From an uncultured Roseburia sp. (GTDB lineage: Bacteria; Bacillota; Clostridia; Lachnospirales; Lachnospiraceae), in the NCBI GenBank assembly GCA_934309475.1, contig CAKRDK010000004.1:62001-126000 (forward strand): a DNA stretch of 64,000 nucleotides. Reading direction: 5' to 3'. Positions 7,827 through 15,030 of this stretch are shown piece after piece. Below the pieces are notes generated by a model, which worked only from the letters and a program-made list of their open reading frames with translations, made no database searches and was not told the DNA's origin. The position numbers and the translations under genes are program-made. How positions within the stretch are numbered: position 1 is the first letter of the stretch; every line of letters starts with the position of its first letter.

Positions 7827-9614
7827 TTACACTGGCAGGCTTTCCCGTGCGCAGAGTGTGCCCCACCCAAGCTGTGGATTCGGATATTCAAAAAGCCCCG
7901 CGGCGCCCGTCAACGGTCTTGCTCCTTTGATAAGATAAGCTTTCATCTTCTCCCCATAGAGATAGCGGTCATTGCCCCGCACAATTCCCCATTCCATCAT
8001 AAGAGCGGCAGAACCTGTCACAAACGGCGTTGCCATCGAAGTTCCGGTGCGCACTGCATAACCGCCGCCCGGCGCACACGAGGTAATGTCCACGCCCGGC
8101 GCCACTAAATCCGGTTTCACCTGATTCGTCTGCCAGGTAAATCCCCTGCCGGAAAACGCCGCATAGCGGTTAAAATAGGAATCATATGCTCCCACTGTAA
8201 CTGCCTTTGACGCCGTCGATGGAATGGTCAGCGTCGTCTCCGGATTCGGGAAAAGAAATCTCGTTCCCTCATTTAACACGCCGCCAGCCGGAAACCACAT
8301 GTCATAATTTCCCTGCACAATCCGCTGTGGCACCAGCCGGACGCGCCAGATGCCGGCATCGATATAATTCTGTCTCGGAATAAATTCAAAATAAATCTCC
8401 TGATACCTGCTGTAGGGTGCCGGTTCCCCGTAATAAAGAAGAATCTGTGTATTTTCTATCGTAAAACGCTGTGGTCCCTGAATACTCTGCACTGGTCCCA
8501 CCACGCTTCCATTCGGGTGTACGAGTGATATCGCCATCTCGTCCTGATAATTTTTCCATAATTGCAAATTCAGTCCCGGCTCAAATTCACTCACCGCAAA
8601 CTCCACATCTGTAGTCTCATTATTCCGTACTCTCCCGGATGTGTGTCCGCCGGATGCGCCCTCATTTCCGCTCCCAATCACGATTGATATTTTCCACTCA
8701 TCTGCCATGCCATCGACAAATGTCTCGATTAAAGATGTGCCTGAATGGGAGCCATAGTTATTGCCAAAGCTCAGATTCAGGGCAAGCGGACTTCCAAGCT
8801 CCCTCGCCTTTCTCACGCAGTAATCGACTGCCTGCATCAGTTCCGTTGTACGTGGCAGGGTATTTTCCTGCTGACTTCCCAATTTCACAATCAAAAGCCG
8901 GCTCTCGTAAGCAATCCCCCTGTACTTTCCCTGCGACGCTCTTCCATTTCCCGCTGCAATCCCGGCGACATGTGTTCCATGCCCCGACCCATCACGGCTC
9001 GGACAGATTTCATAGCGCTCGCGCTCCGTCGGCTTCTCTAACGCAAGATTGATGACCTCCTGCGAAAATTCGGTTCCCTGTCGGAATCCTTCCGGTGCTT
9101 GTAAATTCCGGACGCTTCCGTTTGGAATGCTCTGATCCCACAATGCAATTATTCTTGTCGTTCCATCTGCATTGCGAAAATCCGGATGTGTATAATCGAT
9201 TCCGGAATCAATACATCCCACAATCACGCCCTGCCCTGACAGATTTAATTCCCCCTGCATACCGCCGCCCCGTCCTGTCTGCAACGCATTGATGCAGGAT
9301 ACACTTTTCCCTTGATTTAGGGCAAAAAAAAGGCGCTTCGGTTTCTCCATAAATTCGACTTCCGAAAGCGCTGCCACCCGTTCTACCTGTTCCTGTGGGA
9401 TCTGTAAAACCGCATATTCATTTGATAGTTGTACATAAGTCACCGCCGGGAAACGCTCTGCAATCGCAGAAACATCTCCTGCGTACCGCACAACCACTTC
9501 CCAGCTCTCTTTTGCATCATCAAAACCGACATTCAGCTCAATGGAACGCTCCCGCTCTTCGGGTGTCGCATCCAGAGCCAGATTTAAAAGATTCTCTATT
9601 TTTTCGTTTGCCAC
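7827..9614 (-). CDS. Subtilisin-family (S8) serine protease, Csp-like
   Basis: This 595-aa protease has an N-terminal prodomain-like region (about 1-100) and then a subtilase domain with Asp136 (VGCIDSGIDYTHPDF), His212 (GSGHGTHVAGIA) and Ser526 (GTSMATPFVTGSA). The triad is complete. Between His and Ser lies a beta-rich insertion of about 150 residues (around 330-460), as in the jelly-roll-bearing Csp germination proteases of Clostridia. There is no signal peptide. The start is GTG with AGGAAAAATT in front. Neighbours are a PAP2 phosphatase and then spoIIP/gpr on one side and the chemotaxis operon on the other. A role in spore germination is an inference; other cytoplasmic S8 peptidases of similar layout exist. 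Confidence 0.88.
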   Translation of the reverse strand: MANEKIENLLNLALDATPEERERSIELNVGFDDAKESWEVVVRYAGDVSAIAERFPAVTYVQLSNEYAVLQIPQEQVERVAALSEVEFMEKPKRLFFALNQGKSVSCINALQTGRGGGMQGELNLSGQGVIVGCIDSGIDYTHPDFRNADGTTRIIALWDQSIPNGSVRNLQAPEGFRQGTEFSQEVINLALEKPTERERYEICPSRDGSGHGTHVAGIAAGNGRASQGKYRGIAYESRLLIVKLGSQQENTLPRTTELMQAVDYCVRKARELGSPLALNLSFGNNYGSHSGTSLIETFVDGMADEWKISIVIGSGNEGASGGHTSGRVRNNETTDVEFAVSEFEPGLNLQLWKNYQDEMAISLVHPNGSVVGPVQSIQGPQRFTIENTQILLYYGEPAPYSRYQEIYFEFIPRQNYIDAGIWRVRLVPQRIVQGNYDMWFPAGGVLNEGTRFLFPNPETTLTIPSTASKAVTVGAYDSYFNRYAAFSGRGFTWQTNQVKPDLVAPGVDITSCAPGGGYAVRTGTSMATPFVTGSAALMMEWGIVRGNDRYLYGEKMKAYLIKGARPLTGAAGLFEYPNPQLGWGTLCARESLPV

Positions 9615-9674
9615 AATTTTTCCTGCTCACGTCTTTTCCATCATTTTATGCCGCTATTTTGCAAACATGACTTT

Positions 9675-10223
9675 TTATGCACTTTTTTCTCCACAAAATT
9701 TCTTTTTGTATACACCATACACTATGAATGCACATAGAGTTCCCATCAATGCACCTGTCAGGACATCGGTCGGATAATGGATTCCCACATACAATCTTGA
9801 AAATCCCATCAAAAACGCATAGATAAGCGCCGGAATTCCATACCGCTTTGGCAAAGCCAGACACATCATAACTGCCGCCGCAAAGGAGCTGCCGGTGTGC
9901 CCTGACGGGAAAGAAAAATCGGTTGCTTTCCGCACAAGAAGCTGCAATCCATCCACCACCTCATAAGGGCGGATTCTTGCCACCGCGTTTTTTAAGATGA
10001 TGTTGTTGACAAGCAGGGAACCCAACAGCGAAAATCCGACTAAAATGCCTGCTTTCCTTGTCTTTGGAATCGCAATCAGGATAAGCGCAATGGCAATCCA
10101 GATGATTCCCTTATTTCCTGTTGTTGTGATAAACTTCATAATCGGTGTCAAAACATCATTTCTGACGTTCTCCTGAATCCACAATAAAATATTTCCATCT
10201 AACTGTAATAACTGTTCTAACAT
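9675..10223 (-). CDS. PAP2-family membrane phosphatase
   Basis: This 182-aa integral membrane protein has about five hydrophobic segments. It carries the three PAP2 signature blocks in order: KNAVARIRP, PSGHTGSS and SRLYVGIHYPTD, so the catalytic His and Asp residues are all present. Such enzymes dephosphorylate lipid phosphates such as undecaprenyl pyrophosphate, phosphatidate or phosphatidylglycerol phosphate; the exact substrate cannot be told. The ATG follows a GGGGTG site. It lies 60 nt upstream of the S8 protease and downstream of the spoIIP terminator, so it starts its own unit. Confidence 0.93.
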   Translation of the reverse strand: MLEQLLQLDGNILLWIQENVRNDVLTPIMKFITTTGNKGIIWIAIALILIAIPKTRKAGILVGFSLLGSLLVNNIILKNAVARIRPYEVVDGLQLLVRKATDFSFPSGHTGSSFAAAVMMCLALPKRYGIPALIYAFLMGFSRLYVGIHYPTDVLTGALMGTLCAFIVYGVYKKKFCGEKSA

Positions 10224-10272
10224 ATTTCACCCCTGTTTTTTTATTCTGAAACAGTTTATCACAATTTTTTTC

Positions 10273-10309
10273 AAAAAGAAAGTGGCAGAACACATTCTGG
10301 TTCTACCAC
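10273..10309 (-). terminator. Terminator after spoIIP
   Basis: Read on the minus strand, the 10-bp stem GTGGTAGAAC / GTTCTGCCAC (10300-10309 with 10282-10291, one G-U pair) is followed by a T-rich run at 10273-10281. It lies just past the spoIIP stop codon. Confidence 0.75.
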
Positions 10310-10318
10310 CATACCATT

Positions 10319-11593
10319 TTATTCTCCCTCGAGTACCTTATGTATCACATCCGCTAACGGTATCATCGCATTTCTCGCCTCCTGCACTGTATTATTCTGG
10401 TTGCCGACCTCCACTAACGCGCTCTTTGGCAGCATATGCATATTGTAACGATACCCTTTCAAATAAATTTTTTTCGTAAAATCCGGATAATATTCTGCTG
10501 CTGCAAGCTGCATGCGAAACGAAAATGCAAGATTTCCCTCTAAATTTGGATTTGCGAGGTATGCAATATCGCCCTGCGCTGTTGTGTGGCTCAATCCGTT
10601 AAAGAACATGATTTTTGCCGTATCATTTCCATTGATATTTGTAATTGTTTTATCTGTCCCTGTCACACCGTCACGATGTAAGTCAATGACGACCTCCACA
10701 GATGGATTTTCCGCTAAAATCTGCTGCAACGCCGGAAGTGCCACGGTATAGGCGTTATCCCTGTCTTCCACGTCATAACCGCCATTGTCATGGATGACCT
10801 GATACCCATACTGCTCCCGCAAAATCTGCGCAAGATACTCCCCGACACCCACAATTGACGTACTTGCATCCCCCGGCACCGAATCTGCATACCCCTCCAG
10901 CGAATGTGTGTGATAAATCAGAATCTGCGGCGACTCCGCCCCGTGCGTTAAGGACATGTCCATGCTAAGCATGTTTTCCACATTTAACTTGCCGCTATCA
11001 ATCGTAGTTGTACTATCTATATTGTAAAAATTCTGTACCAGATAATCAAAATCGCTTAATTTTTCCCTTGGATACACCACCTGTTTTTCCGTGACCATCG
11101 GAAAAGCCTCCGGTTCTGCCGCTACCACGGTCTCCTCCTGCACAGTTTCCTGTTGGGTTTCCGTTTCCTGTGGTTTTTTTGTCTCCTGTTGGGTTTCTGT
11201 CTCCCCCGGTGCTTCGGTATTTTCCGCCTGCGTCTCCTCCGGCACATACTCATCCGTGCCTTCCCGCTGTAAAATTGCTTCATATGATAATACACTTTCT
11301 ACCTGTGTCTCATAATCCACATTTTCTGTGATATAAGAACCAATTGGAAAAATTTCATCCAACACATATTCCACGATTGTCTGCTGCTTTTCTCCCCCGG
11401 CTTCATAAACGACATTTGGCATGTAGATTTTTAAAACCTCATCATAAAACTTTGTTCCAGACTCCTTTCTCACCTCATCCCAAACAGATGCCCAGAAATG
11501 ATCTGTTTCTGCACCTTTTACGACTCCAGAGGCTTCTTTTGTAAACAGGAAAAGGCAGAGCGCCAGAATGATTCCCATGGCATATCTGCCCAT
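10319..11593 (-). CDS. spoIIP: Stage II sporulation protein P (SpoIIP)
   Basis: SpoIIP is the septal amidase/endopeptidase that works with SpoIID and SpoIIM during engulfment, anchored in the mother-cell membrane. The N-terminal hydrophobic segment (ALCLFLFTKEASG) is a membrane anchor. A Glu/Thr/Gln-rich linker at about 120-165 with a short repeat (TETQQET twice) leads to the catalytic domain. That domain shows ILIYHTHSLEGYAD, VVIDLHRDG and a terminal ALVEVGNQNN block. An in-frame ATG at 11629 has no ribosome site and coincides with the predicted start point of a sigma-E-like promoter, so I prefer the ATG at 11593; its ribosome site is also weak. The gene follows gpr, an order known from bacilli and clostridia. 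Confidence 0.92.
   Translation of the reverse strand: MGRYAMGIILALCLFLFTKEASGVVKGAETDHFWASVWDEVRKESGTKFYDEVLKIYMPNVVYEAGGEKQQTIVEYVLDEIFPIGSYITENVDYETQVESVLSYEAILQREGTDEYVPEETQAENTEAPGETETQQETKKPQETETQQETVQEETVVAAEPEAFPMVTEKQVVYPREKLSDFDYLVQNFYNIDSTTTIDSGKLNVENMLSMDMSLTHGAESPQILIYHTHSLEGYADSVPGDASTSIVGVGEYLAQILREQYGYQVIHDNGGYDVEDRDNAYTVALPALQQILAENPSVEVVIDLHRDGVTGTDKTITNINGNDTAKIMFFNGLSHTTAQGDIAYLANPNLEGNLAFSFRMQLAAAEYYPDFTKKIYLKGYRYNMHMLPKSALVEVGNQNNTVQEARNAMIPLADVIHKVLEGE
11145..11204. repeat. 36-bp imperfect direct repeat in the spoIIP linker
   Basis: The stretch starting GTTTCCTGTTGGGTTT (plus strand) at 11145 recurs at 11181 as GTCTCCTGTTGGGTTT, a period of 36 bp. It encodes the repeated TETQQET segment of the extracytoplasmic linker. 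In frame, so likely tolerated length variation. Confidence 0.6.
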
Positions 11594-11634
11594 CTTCCAA
11601 TGTCTTCTTTTTTTTCTTTTCAAATACATACTAT

Positions 11635-11663
11635 ACTATATGCGTACATGCCCTAAAATATGC
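11635..11663 (-). promoter_or_regulatory. Candidate sigma-E promoter of spoIIP
   Basis: On the minus strand GCATATT (11657-11663) and CATATAGT (11635-11642) are separated by 14 nt. This closely matches the sigma-E consensus (KMATATT, N13-15, CATACAMT). spoIIP belongs to the sigma-E regulon in Bacillus, so position and identity agree. The predicted start point near 11628 argues against translation from the ATG at 11629. Confidence 0.65.
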
Positions 11664-11668
11664 CACTT

Positions 11669-12634
11669 TTATTCCTGTTTCCAGACACCGTCTAGCTCAA
11701 ACGCAATGTTTAAGCCTTCTGAGATTGTAAAACTCAACCGCTTCACAGATTCGTCGATGTCTTTTGGCGTCACAAACATGGCATTTAAATTCGGCGATAA
11801 CAATTCCCGTATCAGCTCATATTTTTCCGCCTCATTCAGTTCATCTAACGAGCTTCCAATCATCTTTAAATGGTCACTCTGCGTCATCGCCAGAATCAGG
11901 TTGCTCATCGTATCGTTTACAATTGTAGCTGCGTCCACCACGGTCGGCACTCCGATAGAAATGACCGGGATTCCCAGACTTTTTTCGTTGAGTCCATGCC
12001 TGTGATTCCCCACGCCGCTGCCCGGATTAATCCCGGTATCCGTAACCTGAATCGTGCGGTTCAACCTCTTTGTGCTCCTCGCAGCGAGCGCGTCTATTAC
12101 AATGATAAAATCCGGTCTCGTCTCTTTGACAATTCCCTGAATAATCTCAAGACTTTCCATTCCGGTCTGCGCCATCACCCCCGGCACAATGCTGCTGATA
12201 TGCGGCACCTTTTCTTTTCCAAAAGCATATTTCCCATATTCCCGAATTACATGTCTGGTGATGAAAAGATTATCAACCACACGCGGTCCTAACGAATCGG
12301 GCGTCACGCCGCGGTTTCCAAGTCCCACGACAAGCACCTCGTAATCTTCCTTTTTTTCCGGAATCAGCCTTTTTAACACCTTCGCAAGCTGCTCCGAAAT
12401 CTCACGGTGATACCCCTCATCTTCCTCATCCATATCCACCGCCTCAATGGTAATATAGGTTCCCTTTGGTTTATGCATAAGTCTGGCACCGTTTTCCGTC
12501 TCAATTACAACCGTACTTATTACCAGGTTAGGGTCTAATTTTTCTTCCAAAAAACAGACTCCTTTTACCTCCCCTTTGTCCTCCTGAATCTTCTCCTGTA
12601 CTTCTAACGCTAAATCTGTTCTTACCTGATACAT
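11669..12634 (-). CDS. gpr: Germination protease GPR
   Basis: GPR is the tetrameric protease that degrades small acid-soluble spore proteins at germination. The 321-aa frame begins MYQVRTDLALE; R-T-D-L-A-x-E is the familiar context of zymogen self-processing, which resembles the SASP cleavage site. Conserved blocks include VVGLGNRGVTPDSLGP, GVMAQTGMES, FIIVIDALAARS and TGINPGSGVGNHR. The ATG at 12634 has a perfect GGAGG at 7-nt spacing; an in-frame ATG-initiated extension to 12673 lacks one. The gene lies upstream of spoIIP (39-75 nt) and divergent from rpsT. I could not find a convincing sigma-F/G promoter in front of it. Confidence 0.96.
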   Translation of the reverse strand: MYQVRTDLALEVQEKIQEDKGEVKGVCFLEEKLDPNLVISTVVIETENGARLMHKPKGTYITIEAVDMDEEDEGYHREISEQLAKVLKRLIPEKKEDYEVLVVGLGNRGVTPDSLGPRVVDNLFITRHVIREYGKYAFGKEKVPHISSIVPGVMAQTGMESLEIIQGIVKETRPDFIIVIDALAARSTKRLNRTIQVTDTGINPGSGVGNHRHGLNEKSLGIPVISIGVPTVVDAATIVNDTMSNLILAMTQSDHLKMIGSSLDELNEAEKYELIRELLSPNLNAMFVTPKDIDESVKRLSFTISEGLNIAFELDGVWKQE

Positions 12635-12691
12635 ATTCGTCCTCCAACTTGTTTCTTCCTCTATTTTTTGCATTTTTTTTAAAATTATGTA

Positions 12692-12720
12692 TTGACAAAA
12701 ACTGATTCTTATCCTAAGAT
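12692..12720 (+). promoter_or_regulatory. Promoter of rpsT
   Basis: TTGACA at 12692-12697 and TAAGAT at 12715-12720 are separated by 17 nt, a near-consensus vegetative promoter. Transcription should begin near 12727 and give a leader of about 120 nt. Confidence 0.85.
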
Positions 12721-12726
12721 ATTCTA

Positions 12727-12840
12727 GTATATTTGCATTGGACTGTCCGTGTCCGGCTTCAATGCAGAATTAATGATAACTTCAGGTGCTTGCCTGAGTT
12801 AACAATTATGAACAATAACAATACTCACAATTGGAGGTGT
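12727..12840 (+). promoter_or_regulatory. Structured 5' leader of rpsT (two hairpins)
   Basis: Two inverted repeats stand in the leader. GCATTG (12735-12740) pairs with CAATGC (12760-12765). AACTTCAGG (12778-12786) pairs with CCTGAGTT (12793-12800) with one bulged base. A ribosome site GGAGGTG follows at 12833-12839. The layout suggests a binding site for S20 autoregulation, but I do not recognise a named leader family. Confidence 0.5.
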
Positions 12841-12845
12841 ACAGA

Positions 12846-13109
12846 TTGGCTAACATTAAATCTGCTAAGAAAAGAATTTTAGTTACAGAGACAAAAGCTG
12901 CTAGAAACAAAGCGATTAGATCCGAAGTTAAGACTTCTATCAAGAAAGTAGAAGCTGCTGTTGCTGCTAATGATAAAGAAGCTGCAAAGGCTGCATTATC
13001 AGTTGCAATTTCTACAATCGAAAGCGCTGCTTCTAAGGGCGTTTACCACAAAAACAACGCTGCTAGAAAAGTTTCTCGTGTTACAAAACTTGTAAACGCT
13101 TTAGCTTAA
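12846..13109 (+). CDS. rpsT: 30S ribosomal protein S20
   Basis: This 87-aa, strongly basic and Ala/Lys-rich helical protein binds 16S rRNA early in 30S assembly. It begins (M)ANIKSAKKRI, the standard S20 N-terminus, and ends AARKVSRVTKLVNALA. The start codon is TTG at 12846, served by GGAGGTG with 6-nt spacing; the in-frame TTG at 12831 would lie in front of that site and adds residues absent from S20. A UUG start is also used by E. coli rpsT, where it matters for autoregulation. Divergent from gpr and monocistronic, with its own promoter and terminators. Confidence 0.97.
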   Translation: MANIKSAKKRILVTETKAARNKAIRSEVKTSIKKVEAAVAANDKEAAKAALSVAISTIESAASKGVYHKNNAARKVSRVTKLVNALA

Positions 13110-13123
13110 TAACAGAAATAGAT

Positions 13124-13155
13124 AAAACACCAGTACCGTCATACTGGTGTTTTTT
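13124..13155 (+). terminator. rpsT terminator 1
   Basis: A 9-bp perfect stem ACACCAGTA (13127-13135) / TACTGGTGT (13142-13150) with a 6-nt loop is followed by a T run. It stands 15 nt after the rpsT stop codon. Confidence 0.92.
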
Positions 13156-13231
13156 ATTGCACCAGTACCTTCTTATTTTACCTGGTGTTTTTTATTGCAC
13201 CAGTACCTTCTTATTTATCTGGTGTTTTTTT
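13129..13231 (+). repeat. Three tandem terminator-like units after rpsT
   Basis: ACCAGTACC recurs at 13129, 13161 and 13199. Units two and three can each fold: CACCAG 13160-13165 with CTGGTG 13182-13187, and CACCAG 13198-13203 with CTGGTG 13219-13224. Each is followed by a T run. The second and third units share an almost identical loop (TACCTTCTTATTT). This looks like duplication of a terminator hairpin. Confidence 0.8.
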
Positions 13232-13315
13232 ATACCACCAATCCCCTTTATTACCGGTATTTTATTACACAATTTCACTTTCCGAAAAAAAATTTAAAAA
13301 ATTATAAAAAAAGAC

Positions 13316-13344
13316 TTGCAATATATATTTTGCTGTGCTATAAT
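13316..13344 (+). promoter_or_regulatory. Promoter of tRNA-Glu
   Basis: TTGCAA (13316-13321), a 17-nt spacer and a perfect TATAAT (13339-13344) preceded by TGC (extended -10). The start point would be about 8 nt before the mature tRNA 5' end. Confidence 0.85.
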
Positions 13345-13358
13345 AATTCTTGTGTTAC

Positions 13359-13430
13359 GGCTCGTTGGTCAAGCGGTTAAGACGCTGCCCTCTCACGGCA
13401 GAATCAGGGGTTCGATTCCCCTACGAGCTG
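13359..13430 (+). tRNA. tRNA-Glu (anticodon CUC)
   Basis: The 72-nt cloverleaf has acceptor arms GGCTCGT / ACGAGCT (first pair G-U), a D arm with GGTCAAGCGGTTAAGAC, anticodon stem CTGCC / GGCAG around the loop CTCTCAC (anticodon CUC, reading GAG), and a T arm AGGGG-TTCGATT-CCCCT. The discriminator is G, and CCA is not encoded (CTA follows). It resembles Firmicute tRNA-Glu. It stands alone with its own promoter and terminator. Confidence 0.95.
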
Positions 13431-13460
13431 CTACTGTTTAAATAAACAGCCCAACCCGAG

Positions 13461-13491
13461 AAGATTCAAGACATTGTCTTGAATCTTTTTT
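13461..13491 (+). terminator. Terminator after tRNA-Glu
   Basis: A perfect 12-bp stem AAGATTCAAGAC / GTCTTGAATCTT with a 3-nt loop (13473-13475) is followed by a T run at 13486-13491. Confidence 0.92.
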
Positions 13492-13574
13492 ATGTAATAG
13501 GAACACTTCGCAAAAATCGCACTGCTCTTTATTCTTTTAAATTCAGGATAACAAAAGGCAGTTTTCCATGCAGC

Positions 13575-13611
13575 AAAAAACGGTTGTGAAAGATATTCTC
13601 TTTCGCAACCG
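13575..13611 (-). terminator. Terminator after the DUF4190 gene
   Basis: On the minus strand CGGTTGCGAAAGA / TCTTTCACAACCG (13599-13611 with 13581-13593, one mismatch or G-U) is followed by six T. It lies 23 nt past the stop codon. The remaining bases between the tRNA terminator and here (13492-13574) show nothing recognisable. Confidence 0.85.
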
Positions 13612-13633
13612 CTTTTCTTACAAACTTCTCTTC

Positions 13634-13924
13634 TTATAATAATCCAAGTGTTGTCAAATATACACCTGCTAATGAATTCACAAGTGAAAGAATAATCGTA
13701 ATCACAGAAGTAATAATTCCTGCGATTGCCATTCCCTTTCCACCTTTACGTATTCCAACAATACCAAGAATTAATCCAACAATTCCCATCGGCAGACCGA
13801 GGATTGGAAGACACCAGGCAATCAAACCTACAATTCCCAATACCATAGAGGCAATTGACATTCCTTTCTTCTCTTCCTGTGGTGGCTGATACATGTTATT
13901 GTTGTAATTGTAATTGTCACTCAT
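13634..13924 (-). CDS. Small membrane protein, DUF4190-like
   Basis: This 96-aa protein has an Asn/Tyr/Pro-rich cytoplasmic head (about 1-20) and then two hydrophobic hairpins, with Gly-rich repeats such as LGIVGLIAWCLPILGLPMG and IVGLILGIVGIRKG. This is the layout of DUF4190/TM2-like proteins. Function unknown. The ATG has AAGGAG at 5-nt spacing. It has its own promoter-like sequence upstream and a terminator downstream, so it appears monocistronic. Confidence 0.85.
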   Translation of the reverse strand: MSDNYNYNNNMYQPPQEEKKGMSIASMVLGIVGLIAWCLPILGLPMGIVGLILGIVGIRKGGKGMAIAGIITSVITIILSLVNSLAGVYLTTLGLL

Positions 13925-13960
13925 AACTATCTCCTTCTCTCCTGTACGTTAACATATTCT

Positions 13961-13989
13961 AATCTAGGATAACATACTTTGATAGTCAA
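13961..13989 (-). promoter_or_regulatory. Candidate promoter of the DUF4190 gene
   Basis: On the minus strand TTGACT (13984-13989), 17 nt, TAGATT (13961-13966), placed between the holA stop and the DUF4190 start. Confidence 0.6.
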
Positions 13990-14011
13990 AGCAACTATAT
14001 TTTCCCATCTC

Positions 14012-14992
14012 TTACGCTCTGCTGTAAGTCAGAAGAAACAATTCCACCGCCATCTGGTCATTCATTTTTCCCGTTTTGACCGCTTCTTCATATGCAGCCC
14101 CATCGCGCAGCGCCTGTTCTAGCTGTTCTAACGAAAATCCTCTCGCCTGCGCCTGATTCCTGCGGACTGCAAAATCAGGAATTCCTGCCTTCTGTGCAAT
14201 CGTATGCTGGTCTAACCGTTTCATTGTCATATCTTTGACATGAAAAAGGATCTGAAACTGTCTCGTAATCAAAAACATGATTCGCATCGGCGGCTCTTTG
14301 AGTGCCAAAAGATCATAATAATAATCAAGTGCCTTTCTCTGGTCATGTTCGGCAACCGCATTCACCATGTCAAAAATTTTATTGCTAATCTGCTCCGTCA
14401 CGACCGCTTCCACATCCGACGTCTCAATGACATCTTTCTCCATCGTGTAGCAGATTAACTTCTCCAGTTCCTTATCTATGTTGCTCATGTCGCTTCCCGT
14501 CTTGCTTAAGAAAAGCTTCATGACATTTCCGGTAATATTCTTGCCCTCACGCTTTAATCTGCCTAAAATCCAGCGTGTCAGAAGTTCCTCACCCTGCGTC
14601 GCGAATTCCACAATTTTTCCGGCATTTTTTACTGCCTTATACATCTTAGAGCGCTTATCTACTTCCTCTTCCACAAAGATGAAATGTGTCGCCGGTGCCA
14701 CCTGCTTTAAATACTCCGCCATCTCCTCCGCAGAATTTTTAAAAAATCCGCTATTTTCTATCAGAATCACCCTGCGTTCTGCAAAAAAAGGCATGGTCTC
14801 CGCTAAATCAATCACCTCTTTGGCATTGATATCCTTTCCCTCAAATGCCGTAAAATTCATATTATCATCCGGTGCCGCCATAGCATTTTTCAACTTATCC
14901 CTATATTGCTTTTTCAGATACGCTTCTGCCCCATACAGCAGGTAAATCTGTTTCAGTTGTCCTGTTTTAATATCTTCGTCTATTGTTCTCAT
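14012..14992 (-). CDS. holA: DNA polymerase III subunit delta
   Basis: This 326-aa clamp-loader subunit opens the sliding clamp. It begins MRTIDEDIKTGQLKQIYLLYGAE, typical of the YqeN/HolA family. The AAA+-like N-terminal domain (about 15-130) is followed by a helical lid (about 140-205, ITGNVMKLFLSKTGSDMSNIDKELEKL) and a C-terminal collar domain (about 210-326). As usual for delta there is no working Walker A. It is 38 nt downstream of comEC, the arrangement comEC-holA being common in Firmicutes. Last gene of the apparent comEA operon. Confidence 0.95.
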   Translation of the reverse strand: MRTIDEDIKTGQLKQIYLLYGAEAYLKKQYRDKLKNAMAAPDDNMNFTAFEGKDINAKEVIDLAETMPFFAERRVILIENSGFFKNSAEEMAEYLKQVAPATHFIFVEEEVDKRSKMYKAVKNAGKIVEFATQGEELLTRWILGRLKREGKNITGNVMKLFLSKTGSDMSNIDKELEKLICYTMEKDVIETSDVEAVVTEQISNKIFDMVNAVAEHDQRKALDYYYDLLALKEPPMRIMFLITRQFQILFHVKDMTMKRLDQHTIAQKAGIPDFAVRRNQAQARGFSLEQLEQALRDGAAYEEAVKTGKMNDQMAVELFLLTYSRA

Positions 14993-15030
14993 GTTTTTTA
15001 TTCTAACACATCCACGCCTGAAACTTCAAG

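Noticed and set aside
7709..7891. Longer N-terminus for the PAS histidine kinase, overlapping the protease gene
   Set aside because: The added residues are basic and unstructured, lack a ribosome site and overlap the protease 3' end; GAGGG at 8 nt supports the start at 7708.
7014..8108. Long open frame (364 codons) on plus strand across the histidine kinase and protease genes
   Set aside because: It spans two well-supported minus-strand genes, has Ser/Phe-rich low-quality sequence and no family motif.
13129..13231. Possible CRISPR-like repeats after rpsT
   Set aside because: Only three short units, each able to form a terminator with a T tract; no spacer diversity and no cas genes.
13147..13380. 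Open frame of 77 codons between rpsT and tRNA-Glu
   Set aside because: It runs through the terminator repeats, the tRNA promoter and part of the tRNA; Phe/Tyr-rich and without a ribosome site.
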